64,000 nt of DNA from Maribacter sp. (GTDB lineage: Bacteria > Bacteroidota > Bacteroidia > Flavobacteriales > Flavobacteriaceae), in assembly GCA_020629415.1 (NCBI GenBank), contig JAHDDL010000019.1:11601-75600 (forward strand), given 5' to 3'. The translations under genes and the position numbers were made by a program. Below the pieces are notes generated by a model. That model did no database searches, had not been told where the DNA came from, and saw nothing but the letters and a program-made list of their open reading frames with translations. Shown here piece by piece: positions 19,270 through 28,449 of the stretch (its first letter is position 1; each line of letters starts with the position of its first letter).

Positions 19270-19935
19270 TTATTTATGATTTTTATTAAGTAACAATTCT
19301 AAAAAACTATCGTCTATTTCCGTAAAATCCTTGAAATTATAATCGGCTTCATGTAGTATGTCAACATCTCCTATGCCTATACTTATCATACCCGCCGCAT
19401 TGGCAGCTTGAATACCTGCAACAGCATCTTCAAAAACAACACATGATTCTGCTTTAACATTTAAATTATTTGCCGCTATCAAAAACACTTCTGGATCTGG
19501 TTTGGCCTTTGTAACGCTATTACCGTCAACAATGCTATCAAAATAGGGCAATAGATCCACTTTTTCTAAAATAGGCTTTGCATTTTTGCTTGCCGAACCT
19601 AACGCGATAGGAACATTTTTATTCTTTAAATATTGCAATACCCTAGGCACATCTGGCAGAATCTCGCTAGCATCCATCTTTTGGATATATGCCAGATAAT
19701 CTTCATTTTTTTCGATCATCCAAGTATCGAACTGTTCTTGGGTCGCTTTTACACTTCCAATATCCAAAAGAATTTCCAAACACCTTTTTCTACTTACGCC
19801 CTTAAAAAGTTCATTTTGTTCTTTGGTAAATTCAAAACCCAATTCGTTTGCCAGCTTACGCCATGCCAAATAATGATATTTAGCAGTATCCACAATAACA
19901 CCGTCCAAATCAAATATAAAACCTACTTCTTTCAT
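19270..19935 (-). CDS. pgmB: Beta-phosphoglucomutase
   Basis: 221 residues, HAD superfamily, cytoplasmic. FDLDGVIVDTAKYHYLAW carries nucleophile Asp9 and acid/base Asp11. LGSASKNAK, KAKPDPEVF and VVFEDAVAGI are HAD motifs II to IV in the form specific to beta-phosphoglucomutase. It converts beta-glucose-1-phosphate to glucose-6-phosphate, so it works directly after the GH65 phosphorylase encoded next to it. The gap to the upstream lacI gene is eight bases, indicating one operon. Confidence 0.95.
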   Translation of the reverse strand: MKEVGFIFDLDGVIVDTAKYHYLAWRKLANELGFEFTKEQNELFKGVSRKRCLEILLDIGSVKATQEQFDTWMIEKNEDYLAYIQKMDASEILPDVPRVLQYLKNKNVPIALGSASKNAKPILEKVDLLPYFDSIVDGNSVTKAKPDPEVFLIAANNLNVKAESCVVFEDAVAGIQAANAAGMISIGIGDVDILHEADYNFKDFTEIDDSFLELLLNKNHK

Positions 19936-19943
19936 TTTCTTAT

Positions 19944-20969
19944 CTATTTATTGATAGTTGAATCACGCTTAATTAAAGTTGCATTGATAATTTCAGTTTT
20001 AAAGGGTGCTTCCTCCATCTCCAAAGACTCCATCCTATCTATTAAAAATTTTGCGGCCTTTTCTCCCATTCTTTCACCATGTTGCGCTACTGTAGTTAGT
20101 TTTGGAGAAGCGTATTTAGATAAAATCCCATCGGTAAAGCCTATGATAGAAATGTCATTTGGAACGTTATACCCTAACTGTTGAATAATGCTTAAACATT
20201 GAACAGCAAAAATCTCGTTTACACACAATACCGCATCAATCTCATTATTTTTAAAAAATTCCATAATCAACTTACTATTGTCCAGATCATGGGGCAATGT
20301 CAAAATTAAATCTTCATTTATAGAAATATGATTATCCTCTAAAGCCTTCAAGTAACCCTCTTTTCTACTTTCGCTTACATTAAAAAAGTTTTCTGTTGTC
20401 ACCAAAGCTATTTTTTTGGCACCGGTAGAAATAAAATGTTCGACCGCTTCTATAGATATCCCCTTATCGTTCAATATTACCTTATCACAGGCAATCTCTT
20501 CCGTAACACGATCAAATAATACAATAGGTATCCCTTGATCCAATAATTCCTTTAAATGAGTAAAGTCGTTCTTTCTCTGCGTTTCTGCACTTAATGACAG
20601 TATAAATCCGTCTATACTACCATTGGCCAGCATTTCCATATTTATAACCTCTTTATCAAATGATTCATCAGATATACAAATAATTACATTGTAGCCCATA
20701 CTGTTGGCATACTTTTCTATACCTCTGAATACGGTAGTAAAAAAATGATGCACAATATCAGGTATCACTACACCAATGTTTTTGGTTCTTCTATTTTTAA
20801 GACTAAGAGCTATATTATTAGGACGATAGTTATAGAATTTGGCAAATGCCTTAATTCTATCTTTAGTATCCTTACTAATTTCCTTACTATTCTTTAAAGC
20901 TTTAGATACCGTAGAAATAGATACGTCTAGTTCTCTAGCAATGTCTTTCAGAGTTATTTTAGGTTTCAA
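19944..20969 (-). CDS. LacI-family transcriptional regulator of the maltose locus
   Basis: 341 residues. The N-terminal helix-turn-helix is ITLKDIARELDVSISTVSKAL followed by the hinge helix region (YRPNNIALSLK). The rest is the periplasmic-binding-protein-like effector domain (NIGVVIPDIVHHFFTTVFRG, DGFILSLS, ISIIGFTDGILSKY). First gene of the minus-strand maltose operon and divergent from susC, so it most likely controls both. A LacI-type operator half-palindrome with central CG lies at 21185-21200. The ligand is probably maltose or a phosphorylated sugar, but this is inferred. Confidence 0.94.
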   Translation of the reverse strand: MKPKITLKDIARELDVSISTVSKALKNSKEISKDTKDRIKAFAKFYNYRPNNIALSLKNRRTKNIGVVIPDIVHHFFTTVFRGIEKYANSMGYNVIICISDESFDKEVINMEMLANGSIDGFILSLSAETQRKNDFTHLKELLDQGIPIVLFDRVTEEIACDKVILNDKGISIEAVEHFISTGAKKIALVTTENFFNVSESRKEGYLKALEDNHISINEDLILTLPHDLDNSKLIMEFFKNNEIDAVLCVNEIFAVQCLSIIQQLGYNVPNDISIIGFTDGILSKYASPKLTTVAQHGERMGEKAAKFLIDRMESLEMEEAPFKTEIINATLIKRDSTINK

Positions 20970-20997
20970 TAAAAATGTGATTTAAAATTTTAAGATA

Positions 20998-21029
20998 AGA
21001 ACTTAATTTCTTCTAAAAAGTTAAGTTCT
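20998..21029. repeat. Inverted repeat upstream of the lacI-type gene
   Basis: Nine-base perfect arms AGAACTTAA (20998-21006) and TTAAGTTCT (21021-21029) with a 14-base spacer, 29 bases upstream of the regulator's ATG. It could be an RNA hairpin in the leader or a protein-binding site; the sequence does not decide. Confidence 0.5.
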
Positions 21030-21074
21030 ACAAAGACCGATAAATGGTAAATATATAGAAAAAAGTATTTTTTA

Positions 21075-21082
21075 TATATTTG
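21075..21082 (+). promoter_or_regulatory. Candidate -7 box toward susC (distal)
   Basis: TATATTTG is a full match to TAnnTTTG. No clear TTTG -33 box lies at the right distance. If used, the transcript would have a leader of about 200 bases containing the operator at 21185-21200, so a bound regulator could block elongation. Confidence 0.35.
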
Positions 21083-21184
21083 CATTATTATCACATATTC
21101 ATATTTAACCCTATGTTTAATTAAGAATTTGATAAAAACACCCTATAACATTCATTATACCCGCAAAAATGAAAAGTTATTAAC

Positions 21185-21200
21185 ACGAAACCGTTTTCGT
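21185..21200. promoter_or_regulatory. LacI-family operator candidate
   Basis: ACGAAACCGTTTTCGT is symmetric at 14 of 16 positions around a central CG, the classic form of LacI/CcpA/PurR-type operators (NNGAAANCGNTTTCNN). It sits between the divergent lacI-type gene and susC, about 95 bases before the susC ATG and 216 bases before the regulator's ATG. Confidence 0.6.
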
Positions 21201-21223
21201 AATTATTTAACGTTACGTAAACT

Positions 21224-21253
21224 ATTGACCATACACCTTTTTACATATTTTTA
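21224..21253 (+). promoter_or_regulatory. Candidate susC-proximal promoter
   Basis: ATTG at 21224-21227 and TATTTTTA at 21246-21253 (one mismatch to TAnnTTTG) are separated by 18 bases, the normal -33/-7 spacing in Bacteroidota. A start near 21260 would give a leader of about 35 bases. The operator would then lie just upstream of the -33 box. Confidence 0.35.
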
Positions 21254-21293
21254 ACAATTGAAATTAAATTAACTCAACTTAAATTAACAATTT

Positions 21294-24200
21294 ATGAAGA
21301 TTACATTCCTAAAAAGTCTGTTTATCCTAGGTGCATTTTTGTGCTTTGGATCTATACAGGCACAAGAAGTATCTGGAACGGTTTCAGATGCAAGTGGACC
21401 TTTACCAGGAGCTAGTGTTCTTGTAAAAGGAACAACGAATGGTACGCAAACTGATTTTGACGGTAATTACACATTGACCGCAGGAGAAAACGCAGTACTT
21501 ATTGTTAGTTATATCGGTTACAAGACTCAAGAAGTAGCAGTAAACGGTAGAACTTCAATTAACTTCACATTACAAGAAGATGCTGAAGCATTGGAAGAAG
21601 TTGTAATTATCGGCTACGGTACTACAACGGTTAAAGATGCTACCGGCTCTGTAACCGCAGTAACAGCTGAAGACTTTAACGGAGGTAACATTGCCTCTCC
21701 AGAACAGTTGATACAAGGTAAAACTGCCGGTGTTAATATCCAGGAAACCAGTGGTGAGCCTGGTGCAGGAATCCAAATTAATATTAGAGGTTCTAACTCT
21801 GTACGTGCTAACAACAATCCGCTTTTCGTAGTTGATGGTGTTCCATTAGGAGGTGGCGATACTTCTCCACAAGGTGAAACTGGTTTTGGACAAAGTGCGG
21901 TTAAAAACCCTTTAAACTTTATCAACCCTAATGATATTGAAAGTATCAGTATATTAAAAGATGCATCCGCAACGGCTATTTATGGTTCTCGTGGTGCAAA
22001 CGGTGTTGTTATCATTACCACAAAAAGCGGTAAAGGAAGTAGCCAGGGTGTGTGGGATTTTTCTAGTTCTTTAAGTATCGCTACAGCTGCAAACACTTTT
22101 GACCTTTTAAAGCCATCTGAATTTTTATCTGGTGTTACTGCTGTTGGTGGTAACGCAAATGCGGTAAATTTTGGAGCTAACACAGATTGGCAACAAGTAG
22201 TTTTAAGATCTACCGCTTCTCAAAACCAAAACCTTTCTTATTCTAAGAACTATGGTAGTGGTAACGTAAGAGCAACGTTCGGATACGGAAAACAATTTGG
22301 TATTGTTGAAAATTCTGATTTAGAAAGAATTACAGGTAGAGTTAATCTTAACCAACGTTTCTTAGATGACAAATTAGTTCTTGGCCTTCAAATGTCGATT
22401 GCCAGAATCAATGATTCTCAAGCACCAATTAGTGCGCAGGCAGGTGCAGCAGGTGATGTTTTAGGTGGTGCATATGCTGCAAACCCGACATGGCCTTCAA
22501 ATTCTGATTTTAATGCTGGTGGATTGAACGTTAACCCTCAAAATGCATTAGACAATACACAGAATATAACTAATACCGATAGATATTTATTAAACGGTTC
22601 TATTCAGTATAACTTTACGCCAGAGCTATCTGCAAAATTAAATGCAGGTTTGGATATCGCCGAAGCGACCAATACTTCTGTGATTTCGAGAGACATCAAC
22701 AATATTAACGGTGTTACCGATATAGGTCGCGGAAACTATGGAGTCTTAAAAAGAGACAACAAAACCTTTGAGGCAACGGTAAACTACAATAAAGAGTTTG
22801 AAAACTCTAACTTAGAGGCCTTAGTAGGTTTTGGTTACCAAGATTTCCAGACTTTTGGGTTTAATGCTGGTGGTAGAGGTTACTCATCCAGTGATTTAAA
22901 TGCAATGGGCAGAGACCTTAGAAGTGCTGTAAGCGACTTACAGAATGCTGTTTCCGGTTCTTACCAACAAGCTTATTATGCCCCTAATACAAATGGCGTA
23001 TTAGTCAATAGATTATTACCAACCGTTGTTGCTCAAGAAGAATTAGGAAGAACTCTTGACAGCCCGGTTACTTCTGTATTCACCAATTCATTTGACAATA
23101 CAGATGAGTTGCAGTCTTTCTTTGCTAGATTAAACTACACCTTAAATAACAAGTACTTGTTTACAGCAACAATGAGAGCTGATGGTTCTTCAAGATTTGG
23201 TCCAGAAAACCAATATGGATACTTCCCTTCTGGTGCTTTTGCATGGAAAATGAACGAAGAAGATTTTGTCGGCGAAAATGTATCTACTCTTAAGTTACGT
23301 TTAAGTGCAGGTATTACTGGTAATCAAGATGGTTTAGGTTATGGTAACTTCGTAGCAAGGCAACGATTTTCAGATTTAACTGTTCAGCAAAACCTTGATA
23401 TCAACGCAAATGGTACTGCAATCGTAGCAACTGATAGACCTGATTTGAAATGGGAGTCTTCATTCAACTTAAACGCAGGTTTTGATTTCGGTTTCAACAA
23501 TGATCGTTTAACCGGTAGTTTAGATGTTTATAGAACTGAAACAACTGACGTTCTTTTACAAACTCCACCAGCAGCACCTGCGGTTGACCCATTCCAATTC
23601 CAGAATGTTGATGCTAGTATCATCAACCAAGGGGTTGAATTTGCTTTGGCTTATGATTTCGTAAGAACGGACGATGCAACGTTCTCTGCAGATTTTAATA
23701 TCGCTTACAACAACAATGAAGTTCAGAATTTTGACGGTTTAATTGATACTGGTGCTGTTAATGGACCTGGTTTAACTGGTGCATTTGCACAACGTTTTGC
23801 TTCTGGACAATCATTATATTCTTACTACTTGCCAATTTTTACTGGTTTTGATAGTGCTGGTTCGCCAACATATCAAGATGTTGACGGAAACGGTGTTGGT
23901 GATCCTTTTGCTGACAAAACGTTTGTTGGAGAAGATGCTTTACCGGATATTACAACTGGTCTAAGCTTAAACTTAAAAGTAAAAGATTTTGATGCATCTG
24001 TATTCTTTCAAGGTCAATTTGGTTTCTCAGTATACAACAATACTGAAAATGCATATTTCACTGCAGGAGCACTTTCTAACTCTAGAAACGTAACTCAGAA
24101 TGTATTGACCAGCGGAGAAGACCCAGGAGCTTCTGCGGATGCTTCTACGCGTTTCTTAGAAAAAGGAGATTTCGTTCGTTTTCAAAATGCCAGTATTGGC

Positions 24201-24416
24201 TACAACGTACCATTATCAGGTGAAGGAGCATTGAATTCTTTGCGTTTCTCTCTAACAGGTCAAAACCTTTTCCTAATTACCGATTACAGTGGTTTAGACC
24301 CAGAGGTTACTGCCAATACCGGTGATTTAGGTTCAGGTGTACCATCTAGAGGTATTGACTATGGCTCTTACCCAAGACCAAGAACTTTTACTTTTGGTAT
24401 AAATGCATCATTTTAA
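21294..24416 (+). CDS. SusC/RagA-family TonB-dependent outer-membrane transporter
   Basis: 1040 residues. Signal peptide ends at IQAQ (residue 24). Residues 25-103 are the CarboxypepD_reg-like domain (EVSGTVSDASGPLPGASVLV, DFDGNYTL), followed by EEVVIIGYGT and a plug domain with SISILKDASATAIYGSRGA and NGVVIITTKSG, the SusC signature. The remainder is a 22-strand barrel ending with FTFGINASF. It imports oligosaccharides bound by SusD in a TonB/ExbBD-dependent way. With the phosphorylase operon facing it across a shared control region, maltodextrin is the probable cargo. Confidence 0.95.
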   Translation: MKITFLKSLFILGAFLCFGSIQAQEVSGTVSDASGPLPGASVLVKGTTNGTQTDFDGNYTLTAGENAVLIVSYIGYKTQEVAVNGRTSINFTLQEDAEALEEVVIIGYGTTTVKDATGSVTAVTAEDFNGGNIASPEQLIQGKTAGVNIQETSGEPGAGIQINIRGSNSVRANNNPLFVVDGVPLGGGDTSPQGETGFGQSAVKNPLNFINPNDIESISILKDASATAIYGSRGANGVVIITTKSGKGSSQGVWDFSSSLSIATAANTFDLLKPSEFLSGVTAVGGNANAVNFGANTDWQQVVLRSTASQNQNLSYSKNYGSGNVRATFGYGKQFGIVENSDLERITGRVNLNQRFLDDKLVLGLQMSIARINDSQAPISAQAGAAGDVLGGAYAANPTWPSNSDFNAGGLNVNPQNALDNTQNITNTDRYLLNGSIQYNFTPELSAKLNAGLDIAEATNTSVISRDINNINGVTDIGRGNYGVLKRDNKTFEATVNYNKEFENSNLEALVGFGYQDFQTFGFNAGGRGYSSSDLNAMGRDLRSAVSDLQNAVSGSYQQAYYAPNTNGVLVNRLLPTVVAQEELGRTLDSPVTSVFTNSFDNTDELQSFFARLNYTLNNKYLFTATMRADGSSRFGPENQYGYFPSGAFAWKMNEEDFVGENVSTLKLRLSAGITGNQDGLGYGNFVARQRFSDLTVQQNLDINANGTAIVATDRPDLKWESSFNLNAGFDFGFNNDRLTGSLDVYRTETTDVLLQTPPAAPAVDPFQFQNVDASIINQGVEFALAYDFVRTDDATFSADFNIAYNNNEVQNFDGLIDTGAVNGPGLTGAFAQRFASGQSLYSYYLPIFTGFDSAGSPTYQDVDGNGVGDPFADKTFVGEDALPDITTGLSLNLKVKDFDASVFFQGQFGFSVYNNTENAYFTAGALSNSRNVTQNVLTSGEDPGASADASTRFLEKGDFVRFQNASIGYNVPLSGEGALNSLRFSLTGQNLFLITDYSGLDPEVTANTGDLGSGVPSRGIDYGSYPRPRTFTFGINASF

Positions 24417-24435
24417 TTAAAAAAAATTGTATATC

Positions 24436-26046
24436 ATGAAAAATAATTTTAAAATCTTAACGCTTTCTATTCTATCGTTGGTAGGGATTTCCTCCTGTAC
24501 CGACCTAGAAATAGAAGAAACAGATTCGATCATTTCCGAAGGATTTCAAGGCTTAGCCGATCCATCTTCTACGGTTACGAATCTATATGGATCACTCGCC
24601 GGACAGTATGCTGGTCAAGATAACTATTTTGCACTTCAAGAAGTTACTTCGGACGAACACCTAATACCGACACGTGGTGGTGACTGGGGTGATAACGGAC
24701 TATGGAGAGTACTACACACTCATGATTGGAACGGTCAACATTCTTTTATAGTTAATGTATTTCAGTTATGGAACAGTAACCAATTACAAGCTTCTCAAGT
24801 TTTAGACTCAAGAAGTAACCCTTCTACAGAGAATATAGGTGATGCAAGCTTTATCAGAGCTTACAGTATGTGGGTAATATTGGATAACTTTGGTCAAGTT
24901 CCTTATAGAGATACCCAATTACCATCTTCTTCTGTACCTGAAGTACTTACTGGTCAAGCAGCCTTAGATTTTATTCTTGCGGATATAGAAACAGCAATTT
25001 CAAACACCCCTGCTACACCGGCAGGTAGTGGCGAAGCTAACTTAAGAGCAAGTAAGGCCGCTGCAAGATATTTAAAGGCAAAAGTTCTTTTGAACAAGCA
25101 TATTTACCTTGGTGGTTCTCCTGATTCCGCAGATATGGCCGAAGTAATTTCTTTGGTGGATGCTATTACTGCTGATGGTTATGCATTACAAGAAGGTTAT
25201 TTTGATCTTTTCTTGCCAGATGCCGATACCGAGACTATTTGGTCTCTAGAAGCTAATACTATTAATAAAGTAGTAATGGGACTTCACTATAACAGCACAA
25301 GTATTCAAGGTGGTGGATGGAACGGATTCAGTACCCTTGCCGAATTTTATGATTTATTTGAAGGAGATTCTGAATCTAATGAATTAGATGCGGACCAAAA
25401 CCCTGTGGACGGACAAGAAGAACGTAGAGGTGGAGTACCAACTATTGGTGTAGCTTTTGCAGACCAACCTTACGCTTCTGAAAAAGATGGTTATGTTGAC
25501 GGTTCAAATGTCGGTTATGGTTTCTTAATCAATCAACAGTATGACCTTGATGGTACTCCACTAGAAGACAGACAAGGGGCTCCTCTTACATTTAAAAGAG
25601 ATTTTAAAGACGGTTCCGGTGCCGTTAACTTTATCAACAATGATGAAACTACCGGTATCCGTATTCAGAAATATGCAGCCAGAAATGGTGAAGCTTCTAT
25701 TAGTCATCAAATTGTATTTAGATATGCAGATGCTCATCTTATGAAGGCTGAGGCTATGTTTAGAAGCGGTGGCGACCCAACTGCCATGATCAATGACCTA
25801 AGAACTATACGTAACACTCAAGAGTTACTAGGAACAGTTTCTGAGCAGGATATCTTAGATGAAAGAGGTAGAGAATTATACCAAGAAGCATGGAGACGTA
25901 ACGATTTAATTCGTTTCGGTCAATTTGGTAGAGATTGGTTATTTAAAGCTGAAGGAACTATCAACAACGACGATTACAACGTGTTCCCTATTCCACCAGC
26001 ACAATTACTTGCAAATCCTAACTTGGTTCAAAACCCAGGTTACTAA
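24436..26046 (+). CDS. SusD/RagB-family surface glycan-binding lipoprotein
   Basis: 536 residues from ATG 24436; an in-frame TTG at 24427 is possible but less likely. The signal ends in a lipobox with cysteine C21 (VGISSCTDLE). The alpha-helical TPR part (ASFIRAYSMWVILDNFGQVP) and the C-terminal block RTIRNTQELLGTVSEQDIL, ERGRELYQEAWRRNDLIRFG, with the closing FPIPPAQL and NPNLVQNPGY, are standard SusD/RagB features. It forms the lid of the SusC pore. It lies 19 bases after susC and is followed by a strong terminator, so no SusE/SusF or surface amylase is co-transcribed here. Confidence 0.96.
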   Translation: MKNNFKILTLSILSLVGISSCTDLEIEETDSIISEGFQGLADPSSTVTNLYGSLAGQYAGQDNYFALQEVTSDEHLIPTRGGDWGDNGLWRVLHTHDWNGQHSFIVNVFQLWNSNQLQASQVLDSRSNPSTENIGDASFIRAYSMWVILDNFGQVPYRDTQLPSSSVPEVLTGQAALDFILADIETAISNTPATPAGSGEANLRASKAAARYLKAKVLLNKHIYLGGSPDSADMAEVISLVDAITADGYALQEGYFDLFLPDADTETIWSLEANTINKVVMGLHYNSTSIQGGGWNGFSTLAEFYDLFEGDSESNELDADQNPVDGQEERRGGVPTIGVAFADQPYASEKDGYVDGSNVGYGFLINQQYDLDGTPLEDRQGAPLTFKRDFKDGSGAVNFINNDETTGIRIQKYAARNGEASISHQIVFRYADAHLMKAEAMFRSGGDPTAMINDLRTIRNTQELLGTVSEQDILDERGRELYQEAWRRNDLIRFGQFGRDWLFKAEGTINNDDYNVFPIPPAQLLANPNLVQNPGY

Positions 26047-26073
26047 GGATATATAATTTTAAGTTTAAGTTGA

Positions 26074-26103
26074 AAAGGCCTCCAATTAATTGGAGGCTTT
26101 TTT
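26074..26103 (+). terminator. Rho-independent terminator of susC-susD
   Basis: A perfect 20-base palindrome, GCCTCCAATTAATTGGAGGC (26078-26097), is preceded by AAAAG and followed by six T. It lies 31 bases after the susD stop. Confidence 0.92.
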
Positions 26104-26462
26104 ACATTTAAATCCTTGCGTAAATACAAAGAATTTTAAAAAGTGTAATTAGCCACCAGCATTAAAATAAATTATCTTATCACCATTTCTAAAGACTAGA
26201 AATAACCGGAATAAAATATATAGATATTTTATGGACTATAGTTTAAATCATTAAACTGCTTCTTTAATTGCCTAGAAAGCATAAAACTAAGTTACTCCTG
26301 GGCAGTATTATTACAAATACGAAGCTTTACCCAAAGATAGATAACCATATTAGGACCTTTTAAATAATACAGACCAATCAATTGTAAATGGCCAATTAAA
26401 TTTTTAATACTTCAATGCGGTATGCAGCCATTTAATTAAAATAAATATCCATTATGTTAACA
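26104..26462. other. Gene-free AT-rich spacer
   Basis: About 360 bases between the susD terminator and the nested inverted repeat. Stop codons are dense in all frames and I recognise no RNA gene, promoter or decayed gene. Confidence 0.5.
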
Positions 26463-26525
26463 CAAATAACGCAACATTTCTTCACACGAAAGTGAACTAT
26501 TGTTGCGCTATTTGTATTTTTTTTA
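26463..26525 (+). terminator. Nested inverted repeat followed by T-run; possible terminator or structured RNA
   Basis: Outer arms of 14 bases (26463-26476 and 26501-26514) match at 13 positions (CAAATAxCGCAACA). Inside lies a second hairpin TTCAC-ACGAAA-GTGAA (26481-26496). A T-rich run follows on the plus strand. It lies about 70 bases past the 3' end of the symporter gene, so it could terminate that minus-strand transcript, but the T-run orientation fits plus-strand termination. No plus-strand gene ends just before it. Confidence 0.5.
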
Positions 26526-26586
26526 GCTATAAAACAAGACTCACAAAGTCATGAAACATTGCTTCTATAATCTTCAAAAGAATAAA

Positions 26587-28173
26587 TTATCTAAATATAA
26601 TATAGGTACTGACAACAACTAATGTAATTATCAAGCCAACAGGTTTTACATACTTCCAACTGGTAATATCGACCTCATTAGTATATTCTTGCACATAATC
26701 CGTTTCTCTTGGTTTTAATGTACCGATCAACAACATTAAGCCTATAGTCAAAACGAACGTTATTGCTTGTACATGTAACATATGTGGCAACCATTCTATA
26801 CCTAGCCCCCTTTGCATAATAATGTAGATTACATAAACAACTACGGCAAATATTATTCCTGCTTTGGCAGCAATAGCCGGTACTCTTTTAGTTAAAAAAC
26901 CAATAACGATTGCAGATAAAATAGGAATACTATATGCACCATTAACTTGTTGCAAGTAACCAAAAAGACCATCTGACGCATAATATAAAAAAGGTGCCAA
27001 TATCATTGAAAACAATGCCAACATTACCCCAAAACGTTTACCTACGGCTACAACTTTAGTTTCTGAAGCTTCTTTGTCTATATACTCTTTATAAATATCC
27101 AGACCAAACAATGTAACACAACTGTTTAAGGCACTATTAAATGAACTTAAAATAGCTCCAAAAAGTACGGCAGCAAAAAAACCTACCAAAGTAACCGGAA
27201 GCACCGCAGCTACTAATTTAGGATAAGCTTGATCCGCCCTGTCCAATTGACCATCGAACATGTGAAATGCAATAATACCTGGCAAAACAACTATTAAAGG
27301 ACCCAATATTTTAAAAAATGCAGCAAGCATTACTCCTTTCTGACCTTCTTTAAGATTTTTGGCTCCTAAAGCCCTCTGAATAATTTGTTGATTGGTTCCC
27401 CAATAAAACAATTGCACCAAAACCATACCTGTAAATATGGTTGCAAATGGTATACTTGACGATTCCGACCCTATAGCATTAAACTTTTCTGGATGCTCCG
27501 TAGTAAGTTTGGACAAACCTCCTAATATACTACTATCATCACTAATTGCATATAGTCCAAATATCGGTATCAACAATCCACCTATCAACAATCCAATTGC
27601 ATTTATCGTATCTGAAACTGCAACAGCTTTTAAGCCCCCGAAAATGGCATAAATACTACCAATTATTCCAATACTCCAAACACAGACCCATATAGACCCC
27701 CATTCAGAAATACCCAGTTTTTCGGGCAAATCAAACATTCCGCTAATTGCTAAAGACCCAGAATATAAAACTATCGGTAAAAGAACAATTGCATAACCGC
27801 TTAAAAACAAACCAGATGTCATTGCCTTGGTAGTGGTATCAAATCTTCTCTCCAAATACGTTGGTATAGTGCTAATACCACCTTTCAAATATCTAGGTAA
27901 CAAGTATATAGCACATATGACCATAGCAATAGCCGCCAAGGTTTCCCATGCCATTACCAAAATTCCATCACTGTAGGCGTTACCGTTTAGACCAACAATT
28001 TGTTCCGTAGATAGATTGGTCAACAGTAAAGACCCGGCAATTACTCCTGCCGTTAGACTACGCCCCCCTAAAAAATATCCATCAGAGGTTTGCTCATTAG
28101 TTGATCTTGTTGCCAAATATGCAATTACGGCTACTAAAATGGTAAAGCCTAAAAAAGATAAAATTCCTATCAT
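26587..28173 (-). CDS. Sodium/solute symporter (SSS family), probable sugar transporter
   Basis: 528 residues with about 14 hydrophobic helices. DGYFLGGRSLTAGVIAGSLL and LTNLSTEQIVGLNGNAY at the N-terminus, GGLKAVAVSDTINAIGLLIG, and FYWGTNQQIIQRALGAKNL are typical of SGLT-like members of the SSS family, which couple solute uptake to Na+ across the inner membrane. In many flavobacterial sugar loci such a symporter carries the sugar from periplasm to cytoplasm. Its position behind susC-susD makes maltose or glucose plausible, but the minus-strand orientation and lack of a shared promoter leave this open. Confidence 0.88.
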   Translation of the reverse strand: MIGILSFLGFTILVAVIAYLATRSTNEQTSDGYFLGGRSLTAGVIAGSLLLTNLSTEQIVGLNGNAYSDGILVMAWETLAAIAMVICAIYLLPRYLKGGISTIPTYLERRFDTTTKAMTSGLFLSGYAIVLLPIVLYSGSLAISGMFDLPEKLGISEWGSIWVCVWSIGIIGSIYAIFGGLKAVAVSDTINAIGLLIGGLLIPIFGLYAISDDSSILGGLSKLTTEHPEKFNAIGSESSSIPFATIFTGMVLVQLFYWGTNQQIIQRALGAKNLKEGQKGVMLAAFFKILGPLIVVLPGIIAFHMFDGQLDRADQAYPKLVAAVLPVTLVGFFAAVLFGAILSSFNSALNSCVTLFGLDIYKEYIDKEASETKVVAVGKRFGVMLALFSMILAPFLYYASDGLFGYLQQVNGAYSIPILSAIVIGFLTKRVPAIAAKAGIIFAVVVYVIYIIMQRGLGIEWLPHMLHVQAITFVLTIGLMLLIGTLKPRETDYVQEYTNEVDITSWKYVKPVGLIITLVVVSTYIIFR

Positions 28174-28360
28174 GGGTCAAGTTGTTTGTTATTTAGTCAA
28201 GGTTAAATATATTGGATTATTTCCATTACTTCTAAAAAGTAGCCACTAAATCTCATTATTCATATTATTACGCTGTCCCTATAACGATTTCTTTAAATTT
28301 TAACGTTGACTTTTACTAAATAAGCCTAATAAATAGTAGGTATTTGGCTATATTGCAAAT

Positions 28361-28368
28361 TATTTTTG
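28361..28368 (+). promoter_or_regulatory. Candidate -7 box for the VCBS operon
   Basis: TATTTTTG fits TAnnTTTG, 81 bases upstream of ATG 28450. A TTTG lies at 28343-28346, but the 14-base spacing is shorter than usual. Confidence 0.35.
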
Positions 28369-28449
28369 AACGACCTATTTTACAGGTCTGCAACTCAACT
28401 TTAACAGTTCACAAAACAACTCGAAGTGCTCTCTCAAACAAACGCAACA

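Larger units (their letters stand above)
20970..21293. other. Divergent control region between lacI-type gene and susC
   Basis: 324 bases without a gene, AT-rich. It holds an inverted repeat close to the lacI start (20998-21029), a perfect -7 type box (21075-21082), a LacI-type operator palindrome (21185-21200) and a second possible promoter (21224-21253) close to susC. No small ORF was seen. Confidence 0.6.
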
